Made by a program: the position numbers and the translations under genes
The notes under the pieces: model-generated
Database searches by the model: none
Seen by the model: only the letters and a program-made list of their open reading frames with translations
What the model was told of the DNA's origin: nothing
Shown: positions 1-5,073 of the stretch, in pieces
How positions within the stretch are numbered: the first letter of the stretch is position 1
Layout: every line of letters starts with the position of its first letter
NCBI GenBank assembly: GCA_021160155.1
Contig: JAGHDB010000352.1
Location: 1-6,319, forward strand
DNA: 6,319 bases
Direction: 5' to 3'
Origin: Bacteroidales bacterium
Lineage (GTDB): Bacteria > Bacteroidota > Bacteroidia > Bacteroidales > UBA12481

Positions 1-1140
1 ATAATAGGGACGGGAAGCCAAAAGGACAACGAAAACAATAAGAGCACATATGTCTAGGTCATAAATGACTTTCATTATATTTTGCGCAAAACTCACTCCT
101 TCAAATGATTCGGGACGTTTAATTCCACACAGGTCAAGCAGGGTAGCCGATAAATCAGGAGTAGTGACTGCCATGTCATAGACTTGCTTTTTAAATTTAT
201 GACCTGAAGGATACCTGATCAGCAAAGGAACTCCGGCAGCTTCTCTCCAGGCCACCTGTTTTTGTTTCGGATTTACTCCATGAGCTCCCATCATATCTCC
301 GTGATCAGCCGTAAAGAAAATCACCGTCTTGTTCCATAAACCGAGATTTTTCACCTTATCAAGCAAGCTGCCAATAGCCTGGTCGACAGCAGAGCAATGA
401 GCATAATATCCCTGAAGGTCCTTTTTGGTCTTGTTTTGCAGCGTATCCGGAATATTCGGATTGAGCTGTATCGCATTTATGGGATAGTATGATTTAAATT
501 CTTCGGGAGCACTGTAAAGCGGAAAATGGGGAGCAGCTATTGACACGAAAAGGAACATGGGCGAATCGTCATGGGCATGTGTACTCAGGTACTGTTTGGC
601 GTCTTCACAGACAGCAAACGGGGAATAACTTTTCCAGTATTTTACTTCAGGGTCATTATCCTCATAATAAGGCATGTGATTATAGTCGTGCGAACATTCC
701 AGTGCTTTCCAGTAATCAAAGCCCTGTCGTCTTTCAGGTGGTGTAAAATCCAATCTTCCATGACCGTCCAGATGCCACTTTCCAATATATCCGGTCTGGT
801 AGCCATTCGCTTTAAAAATCTCAGCCAGGCACAATTCCTCTTCCGGCAAATAGGCATCATTCAGAAACATGCCGGTAGAAGTAGGATATCGTCCGGTTAA
901 AAGGGAACCTCTAAATGGAGTACAAACCGGACAAACCGAAACAGCATTGTTAAACCTGACGGCTTCTGAAGCAAATTTATCCAACCGGGGTGTTTGCACA
1001 TTAGGATCCCCGGCAAAACCGAAAGCCGATGATCTCCATTGGTCAGTCAGAATGAACAAAACATTCGGATCTGATTTTTTATCCTTGCAAGCCACCAGAC
1101 CTGCAAGAAGCATGAGCGATGCATATTGTAATCTTTTCAT
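1..1140 (-). CDS. Exported sulfatase (arylsulfatase-type, S1 family), C-terminus beyond left edge
   Basis: This gene encodes a type I formylglycine sulfatase that hydrolyses sulfate esters, most likely on a glycan. The frame is open from the ATG at 1140 to the left edge (380 codons); the family is usually about 450-550 residues, so the end is missing. The leader MKRLQYASLMLLAGLVAC ends in a lipobox (LVAC, Cys18), suggesting a lipoprotein. Active-site features appear in order: LTDQW (metal-binding Asp33/Gln34), the maturation motif CTPFRGSLLTGR with Cys73 as the future formylglycine and Arg77, GKWH (120-123), APH (His205), TADHG (Asp279/His280 metal ligands) and Lys294. Position 4 of the core is Phe rather than the common Ser/Ala, which some subfamilies tolerate. 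Cys-type activation needs FGE or anSME, encoded elsewhere. It starts 11 nt after the small ORF 1152-1382, so the two are probably cotranscribed. The last ~15 codons at the edge look atypical and may hide a frameshift. Family certain; substrate unknown. Confidence 0.93.
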   Translation of the reverse strand, partial: MKRLQYASLMLLAGLVACKDKKSDPNVLFILTDQWRSSAFGFAGDPNVQTPRLDKFASEAVRFNNAVSVCPVCTPFRGSLLTGRYPTSTGMFLNDAYLPEEELCLAEIFKANGYQTGYIGKWHLDGHGRLDFTPPERRQGFDYWKALECSHDYNHMPYYEDNDPEVKYWKSYSPFAVCEDAKQYLSTHAHDDSPMFLFVSIAAPHFPLYSAPEEFKSYYPINAIQLNPNIPDTLQNKTKKDLQGYYAHCSAVDQAIGSLLDKVKNLGLWNKTVIFFTADHGDMMGAHGVNPKQKQVAWREAAGVPLLIRYPSGHKFKKQVYDMAVTTPDLSATLLDLCGIKRPESFEGVSFAQNIMKVIYDLDICALIVFVVLLASRPYY

Positions 1141-1151
1141 GATTAATTCAT

Positions 1152-1382
1152 TTATTTCATAAATTCTATTTTTTGAAATACTATACCATGATGACTTCCG
1201 GTAGGATCATCTCCAATAATAACTTTTAATGACTCAAAAAGGCAATCTTCCGGAATTTCAGATTTCCAAACAAATGGTTCATACCTGAGGATATCCGACT
1301 TTAGGTCAACAAACTGTGAATTGGCACTTACAGAAACAAGCATTATAAAAATCAGGGATGGCAGGGTTTTTATTGTTTTCAT
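1152..1382 (-). CDS. Small secreted protein, possibly an internally deleted remnant of a larger one
   Basis: This is a 76-residue ORF. I chose the ATG at 1382; the frame could extend two codons to a TTG at 1388, but the ATG gives the cleaner leader. The first ~20 residues (MKTIKTLPSLIFIMLVSVSA, then NSQ) form a classic signal peptide with a cleavage site near SANSQ. The mature part is only ~55 residues. Its first half (EPFVWKSEIPEDCLFE) recalls the start of large secreted Bacteroidota/Planctomycetes proteins that I know only as hypothetical. Its last residues (GSHHGIVFQKIEF) recall the C-terminal end of the same kind of protein. If so, the centre is missing. That resemblance is from memory and is weak. 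It lies between rhaT (135-141 nt upstream) and the sulfatase (11 nt downstream). It could instead be a genuine small secreted protein. No function is proposed. Confidence 0.5.
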   Translation of the reverse strand: MKTIKTLPSLIFIMLVSVSANSQFVDLKSDILRYEPFVWKSEIPEDCLFESLKVIIGDDPTGSHHGIVFQKIEFMK

Positions 1383-1404
1383 ATCCAAACAATTTATTTT
1401 TAAT

Positions 1405-1436
1405 TTAAACTAAAAACCCGCATTAATTCTGTCAAA
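1405..1436 (-). promoter_or_regulatory. Weak candidate Bacteroidota promoter for the small ORF/sulfatase pair
   Basis: On the minus strand a TTTG (1436-1433) is followed, after 20 nt, by TAGTTTAA (1412-1405). This has the layout of the Bacteroidota -33/-7 promoter (TTTG, about 19 nt, TAnnTTTG), but the -7 box matches only four of the six fixed positions. It sits about 23 nt upstream of the ATG at 1382. The gap after rhaT makes a separate promoter plausible, but the match could be chance in AT-rich DNA. Confidence 0.22.
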
Positions 1437-1490
1437 TGGAGAAAAACTTCTTTTGTCATCTTTTCGGAGTTTAAATATTTCATCTCCATT
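1435..1490. repeat. 8-bp inverted repeat downstream of rhaT
   Basis: AATGGAGA (1435-1442) is perfectly repeated inverted as TCTCCATT (1483-1490), with a 40-nt spacer. It lies in the short gap after the rhaT stop on the minus strand. There is no compact GC-rich stem with a T-run, so it is not a convincing intrinsic terminator. It might be a long-loop RNA structure or chance. Confidence 0.25.
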
Positions 1491-1523
1491 ATTAGGAAAT
1501 GCGTTTTATATTATTTTGAAATT

Positions 1524-2576
1524 TTACCTGGAGTTACCTATTCCCACAAGGAAAACGGAAAATAGGATCACTGTAATTCCCAGGGTAATCGTCAGCTTGG
1601 TTTTCAGTGTTACCCCTTTCCATTCGCGACGGTAGATCCCCCACATATTTGCGGTTAAAATGATGGTTGACATGTGCAAGATCCAGGAGCTGGCTCCATT
1701 GCCCAGTTTGCTTGCTCCCATCCCATAAAAGAAAAACTGGAGAAACCACGTAGTTCCAGCCAATCCTGAAAAGAGCAGATTTTTTGCGATAGGAGTCTGT
1801 CTGTTAATTATATCGCCATAGGATCTATTCTTCAAACTGAGGATAGTGGTCCAAATAAAATTGGTAGTGAGGCCGCCCCACAATATAACCACAAAGATTA
1901 CATTGTTTTGAAACAGCGGATTATATCCGGCAGCAACTGACGCATCAGCCAGTGGTTTACCGACCTCTATTCCGAAGTTAAAGAATGAGCTCAGTATGCC
2001 TGACAGAATGGCAATGAGGAGCCCTTTAACCAAACTAAATTCGGCGATGCTTTTCTTTTGTTCATCAGGAGAGAGCTCCTTTTCTTTCATTATACCGGCT
2101 TTCCCTGAAATGGCAATACCTGCCAAACAAACAAGCACACCTAATAATACCAGTCGCCCCCCCGGAGTGGCCATCATATCTGTAAATGAAGTTTTCCCTT
2201 CTGTGGGGTTGATGGAATAGTATACTGAGGGAACAATCGCTCCAAAGGCAGCGCAAAAACCAAGTACCACAGAATTCCCCAATGACATACCCAGGTACCT
2301 GACTCCCAGTCCGTATGACAGTCCCCCTATTCCCCAGAGCAGACCCATGAAAAAAGTGAAGAATATGATTGTTGAGGCTTCAGCGGATATGATGTTTAAA
2401 AAACCGGGGACTGTTAACCATGCAGCCAGGGGAGGCACGATTAGCCAAGAGAACAGACCACCCACCATCCAGTAAGTTTCCCATGCCCAACCTTTAACCT
2501 TATTGAAGGGCATATAAAAACTTCCGGAGGCAAATCCCCCTATGGAATGGTAGATGACTCCGAGTAATACCTGCAT
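1524..2576 (-). CDS. rhaT: L-rhamnose/proton symporter RhaT
   Basis: This encodes an inner-membrane symporter of the drug/metabolite transporter superfamily that takes up L-rhamnose (and L-lyxose in E. coli) with protons. At 350 residues it matches the length of E. coli RhaT (344) and looks complete. Family signatures are clear: FYMPFNKVKGWAWET (20-34), then a VGG-SW-P segment, GIGGLSYGLGVRYLGMS, GGRLVLLGVLV before a charged cytoplasmic loop (MKEKELSPDEQKK), WFLQFFFYGMG (277-287) and SWILHMS (297-303). About ten hydrophobic segments are visible, with a last helix ending VGIGNSR. The start at 2576 gives the expected N-terminus directly before helix 1. It begins 17 nt after the isomerase stop with no Shine-Dalgarno sequence, consistent with an operon led from near 3424. 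The sugar carried in this organism could be another deoxy sugar such as L-fucose, given the neighbour. No lesion is visible, unlike several neighbours. Confidence 0.96.
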   Translation of the reverse strand: MQVLLGVIYHSIGGFASGSFYMPFNKVKGWAWETYWMVGGLFSWLIVPPLAAWLTVPGFLNIISAEASTIIFFTFFMGLLWGIGGLSYGLGVRYLGMSLGNSVVLGFCAAFGAIVPSVYYSINPTEGKTSFTDMMATPGGRLVLLGVLVCLAGIAISGKAGIMKEKELSPDEQKKSIAEFSLVKGLLIAILSGILSSFFNFGIEVGKPLADASVAAGYNPLFQNNVIFVVILWGGLTTNFIWTTILSLKNRSYGDIINRQTPIAKNLLFSGLAGTTWFLQFFFYGMGASKLGNGASSWILHMSTIILTANMWGIYRREWKGVTLKTKLTITLGITVILFSVFLVGIGNSR

Positions 2577-2593
2577 AGGATTGTTGTTTCAAG

Positions 2594-3424
2594 TTAACAA
2601 ATACGGGTAGTTCTGATTCCCAGAATATTACCCAATTTTTCAATTTTATTGACCACATGTCCCAGGCCGATGGCACAATGATGGGCAGGCCCGCCTTTAG
2701 ACCATTGGTTGATAAAGTTTTTTACTCCGATACTAGTCTCAGTCGCTTCATCCCGATATTTCTTTAATTCGCACATCTCCAGCAGCTCAATATGAGTACC
2801 AAATGTTGCTGATAGTTTGGTGAGGTCAGAATAGACATCCAGCATTCCATTAAAATAATGGCCCACTATTCCGAGGGTATTATTGCAAAGCGCACCCGCA
2901 ACCCGGGTTGCAATAATCCACTCTTCAATCTCATCCCATGATTCCCGATCTTCAAGGTGTCCTGTAATGATATGGTATGGAACACCTGTCCGATTAAACA
3001 CTGAAGACAATTCCGGGACAGAACAGGCTTGGCAATTTTCCAGCCAGATACCGGTCATAAATCCCCGGTCCTGAAGCTTGTTAAATGCAGCATAATCCAA
3101 TTGGGCCACCGGTTGCAGGTTCAGAATAATCACCGGCACTTTAATGCGCCGGACTATCGGTAGTACAGAAGAAGAAAGAGCATAAGTGGACACATAAAGG
3201 AATATAACGTCAATATGATTTGACATAAAAAGCTCAGCGGATTCTCCGGCTTTGATCGGATTGTCGACCATCCCGGCATCGACTACCTCCACACCAAAGC
3301 CTTCAATTTTGTCTTTTATTTGCTTCTGATAGCCGGTCAGTTTCGACAGCAAACCATCGAATTGCAACCAGTACGTATCGAGGCCGATACCGAACAATCC
3401 CACTTTTGTTATCTCTCTTTTCAT
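2594..3424 (-). CDS. L-fucose/L-arabinose isomerase-family protein lacking its central region
   Basis: The family isomerises aldoses to ketoses (arabinose to ribulose, fucose to fuculose) in the cytoplasm. This ORF has 276 residues, whereas members are usually about 450-500. The N-terminal part is typical: KVGLFGIGLDTYWLQFDGL near 7-25, a Rossmann-like region with DVIFLYVSTYALSS, VPVIILNLQP, and HIELLEMCEL at 211-220. From about residue 230 it reads directly into the family's C-terminal end: VKNFINQWSKGGPAHHC (234-250) and GLGHVVNKIEKLGNILGI. The segment that normally lies between, roughly 200 residues with the catalytic Glu pair and a metal-binding His, is absent. The frame is intact across the join (about 2725-2745). 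GPAHH (245-249), which would supply the last metal-ligand His, remains. The product is unlikely to be an active isomerase as read. It precedes rhaT by 17 nt, suggesting a deoxy-sugar uptake and catabolism operon. Family assignment is strong; the specific sugar is not determinable. Confidence 0.9.
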   Translation of the reverse strand: MKREITKVGLFGIGLDTYWLQFDGLLSKLTGYQKQIKDKIEGFGVEVVDAGMVDNPIKAGESAELFMSNHIDVIFLYVSTYALSSSVLPIVRRIKVPVIILNLQPVAQLDYAAFNKLQDRGFMTGIWLENCQACSVPELSSVFNRTGVPYHIITGHLEDRESWDEIEEWIIATRVAGALCNNTLGIVGHYFNGMLDVYSDLTKLSATFGTHIELLEMCELKKYRDEATETSIGVKNFINQWSKGGPAHHCAIGLGHVVNKIEKLGNILGIRTTRIC

Positions 3425-3458
3425 TATTGTGTGAACAATATCTTCGTGTGAATACCTG

Positions 3459-3466
3459 TAAATTTA
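3459..3466 (-). promoter_or_regulatory. Candidate -7 element for the isomerase-rhaT operon
   Basis: Read on the minus strand, TAAATTTA matches the Bacteroidota -7 consensus TAnnTTTG at five of its six fixed positions. It lies about 35 nt before the ATG at 3424, a sensible leader length. No clear -33 TTTG is seen at the right spacing. Confidence 0.35.
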
Positions 3467-3508
3467 TTGTAAAAGCTAACTTTTAAAAACAGCTCTTTTT
3501 GTTCATTT

Positions 3509-3516
3509 TAAATTTG
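3509..3516 (+). promoter_or_regulatory. Candidate -7 element (TAAATTTG) for the sulfatase operon
   Basis: TAAATTTG is a perfect match to the Bacteroidota -7 consensus TAnnTTTG. It lies 49 nt before the ATG at 3566, which would give a leader of about 40-45 nt. The expected -33 TTTG about 19 nt upstream is not evident; the only nearby TTTG (3498-3501) is too close. The leader up to the ATG is A-rich with no Shine-Dalgarno sequence, as is usual in this phylum. Confidence 0.45.
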
Positions 3517-3565
3517 TAAATTTACCTAAACATCGTTAAATAAAACACATAAATAGTACGCTGAA

Positions 3566-4312
3566 ATGAAAAAGAAAGTCATAAAAAAACATGGAAATCT
3601 TATTATTCTTTCAGGAGTAAGTATGATCATTTTTTCAGGCATGTCATGTACAAAAAAAGATAATACTGAAAGTACAAAACCGAACATTGTATTCATTCTT
3701 ACGGATGATCAGGCATGGAATACTTTAGGAAGGTACGATCGATATCCGTTTTTGAAAACTCCTAATATTGACCGGATTGCTGATGAAGGAATGGTTTTTA
3801 AAAATGCCTATTGTACCACCTCCCTATGTTCGCCCAGCAGGGCAAGTATTATGACCGGATGCTACGCGCATACCAACGGGGTGTATGTTAACGGATACGC
3901 CGATCCTGATCCGAAAGTGCCGTATCTTCCTACAATACTACAACAAAACGGATATGAAACAGCCATGGTAGGAAAATGGCATATGGGGCATGGAGATCAA
4001 CCAAGAAAAGGATTTGATTACTGGCTGAGTTTTGCAGGAGTGGGCAGATATGTTGATCCTCCCCTGAATGAGAACGGAACAAAGTTTATCAAGAAAGGTT
4101 ATATGACCGATATCTTAAATGATTATGCACTGCAGTGGCTAAAAAAACCGAGAAATAAACCATTCTGTTTATTTCTCTGGCATAAAGCGCCACATACTCC
4201 TTTTACGCCGGCATCACGTGACTCGGCTGCCTTCAGCGATGCCAGAGTCCCAAATTATAAAAACTGGTACGATGATATGGCTAACAAACCTCGATGGATG
4301 AGAAGGTTATGA
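3566..4312 (+). CDS. N-terminal half of a glucosamine-6-sulfatase-like sulfatase, ended by in-frame TGA
   Basis: This is the first 248 codons of a type I sulfatase gene whose frame continues after the stop at 4310-4312. The leader (MKKKVIKK, hydrophobic core, SGMSC with Cys28) resembles a lipoprotein signal, although the lipobox lacks Leu at -3. Active-site features: FILTDDQAWN with metal ligands Asp47/Asp48, the maturation core CSPSRASIMTG with formylglycine Cys88 and Arg92, GKWH (136-139) and HKAPH with His210. The pattern (ILTDDQ, NAYCTTSLCSPSR, GFDYWLSF, KGYMTDILNDYALQWL, KPFCLFLWHKAPH) is most like bacterial N-acetylglucosamine-6-sulfatase-type enzymes. Alone this half lacks the second Asp/Asn metal pair and the C-terminal subdomain, so it cannot be active. 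The stop falls just after NKPRWMRRL, inside a conserved KPxW segment of the family, not at a domain end. It leads the plus-strand operon. Confidence 0.92.
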   Translation: MKKKVIKKHGNLIILSGVSMIIFSGMSCTKKDNTESTKPNIVFILTDDQAWNTLGRYDRYPFLKTPNIDRIADEGMVFKNAYCTTSLCSPSRASIMTGCYAHTNGVYVNGYADPDPKVPYLPTILQQNGYETAMVGKWHMGHGDQPRKGFDYWLSFAGVGRYVDPPLNENGTKFIKKGYMTDILNDYALQWLKKPRNKPFCLFLWHKAPHTPFTPASRDSAAFSDARVPNYKNWYDDMANKPRWMRRL

Positions 4313-4315
4313 ATG
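4300..4315 (+). other. In-frame TGA with adjoining ATG and Shine-Dalgarno-like GAGAAGG
   Basis: TGA at 4310-4312 interrupts the sulfatase frame, and the next codon in the same frame is ATG (4313-4315). GAGAAGG at 4300-4306 lies 6 nt before that ATG, an ideal ribosome-binding spacing, whereas the other starts in this window lack such a motif. TGA is one substitution away from sense codons such as CGA, GGA, TCA, TTA or TGG. Every other gene that ends within the window stops with TAA and none reads TGA as sense, so code reassignment is not supported. Confidence 0.85.
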
Positions 4316-5053
4316 TATGGTGCTCACTACCAGAACTGGAAGAATAGTATAGGAAAACCGGTTCCGGATAAAATTACACCGCGTCCATGGAATCCGCAAA
4401 ATCCAAAAGCGATGAATTATCTCAGAACACTTCTGGCAGTAGACAAAAGCGTTGGTGAAATTAGAGAATACCTGGAAGAGAAGGGCATGCTGGACAATAC
4501 AGTTTTTATTTACGGCAGTGACAACGGATTCTTTCTGGGCGCTCATCAGCATGGCGATAAAAGACTCATGTATGAGGAGTCTTTACGTATACCACTGGTA
4601 ATCAGGTATCCTAAGCTGATAAAATCCGGAACCACCAACAGCAATATGGTATTGAATATTGATATAGCACCTACTATCATTGAACTTGCAGGAGGCAAAG
4701 TGCCTGAAAATATGCAGGGAACCTCTATGGTTCCATTGCTCAGAAATGAAAATGTCAACTGGCGTAAATCATTTCTTTACGAATATTATCAGGAAGGTTA
4801 TGCTCCGTCGTATGTCACGCTTTTAGGTATCAGGAATGAACATTACAAATACATTGAGAGTCCGGATGTAATGAATGATATTGAGGAATTATATGATATG
4901 CAAAGCGATCCGGAAGAGATGTATAATCTGATAAATAATCCACATTACCAATCTGTAAAGTCAGAAATGATCAAAAAACTGGATTCTTTGAAAACCAAAA
5001 CGGGTTACTTTGATCCGAAATTATTTAATGGGCAAGAGTTTCCTGACGAATAA
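4313..5053 (+). CDS. C-terminal half of the interrupted sulfatase
   Basis: These 246 codons continue the same frame as 3566-4312. Together with the stop codon the two parts span 495 codons, a normal full-length sulfatase. This half carries the second metal pair in YGSDNGFFLG (Asp70/Asn71 here, 319/320 in joined numbering), HQHGDKR (with Lys83), YEESLRIPLVIRYP, LNIDIAPTIIELAG and the C-terminal subdomain with YIES, EELYDMQSDPEEMYNLI. It lacks a signal peptide and the formylglycine Cys, so if made by reinitiation it would stay in the cytoplasm, away from its exported partner half. That argues for a recent mutation, readthrough or a sequence error over a working two-chain enzyme. The product is followed 20 nt later by the DUF5107 gene, probably in one operon. 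Confidence 0.9.
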   Translation: MYGAHYQNWKNSIGKPVPDKITPRPWNPQNPKAMNYLRTLLAVDKSVGEIREYLEEKGMLDNTVFIYGSDNGFFLGAHQHGDKRLMYEESLRIPLVIRYPKLIKSGTTNSNMVLNIDIAPTIIELAGGKVPENMQGTSMVPLLRNENVNWRKSFLYEYYQEGYAPSYVTLLGIRNEHYKYIESPDVMNDIEELYDMQSDPEEMYNLINNPHYQSVKSEMIKKLDSLKTKTGYFDPKLFNGQEFPDE

Positions 5054-5073
5054 ACAATTTTAAAACATGAATT

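Larger units (their letters stand above)
3425..3565. promoter_or_regulatory. Divergent promoter region between the isomerase/rhaT and sulfatase operons
   Basis: This 141-bp AT-rich gap separates two outward-facing gene sets and must hold both 5' ends unless transcription enters from elsewhere. TAAATTT occurs three times (3459-3465, 3509-3515, 3517-3523). Two copies sit in an identical TGTAAATTTA (3457-3466 and 3515-3524), and GTAAATTTAC at 3516-3525 is a perfect palindrome. Near the isomerase start there is a direct repeat GTGTGAA (3429-3435 and 3446-3452, 17 nt apart) and an ATTGT-4 nt-ACAAT inverted repeat (3426-3439). These are possible binding sites for a shared regulator, but no regulator gene is present and AT-rich repeats can arise by chance. 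Confidence 0.5.

Noticed and set aside
540..1162. ORFs at 540-746, 571-900, 642-860 and 869-1162
   Set aside because: They overlap the open minus-strand sulfatase frame, which carries all the conserved motifs; their translations are low-complexity shadows.
1383..1388. TTG start at 1388 for the small ORF
   Set aside because: The ATG at 1382 is two codons downstream and gives a standard signal peptide.
1435..1490. Intrinsic terminator after rhaT
   Set aside because: The 8-bp arms are 40 nt apart, and no GC-rich hairpin with a U-tract is present.
4310..4350. TGA read as selenocysteine in the plus-strand sulfatase
   Set aside because: No convincing bacterial SECIS-like stem-loop follows; only a tight CCAG-AA-CTGG (4330-4339) is seen, and the position is not a catalytic Cys site in sulfatases.
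3566..5053. TGA reassigned to a sense codon (alternative genetic code)
   Set aside because: Only one in-frame TGA occurs in all the genes of the window, Trp is encoded by TGG throughout, and the genes look like Bacteroidota, which use the standard code.
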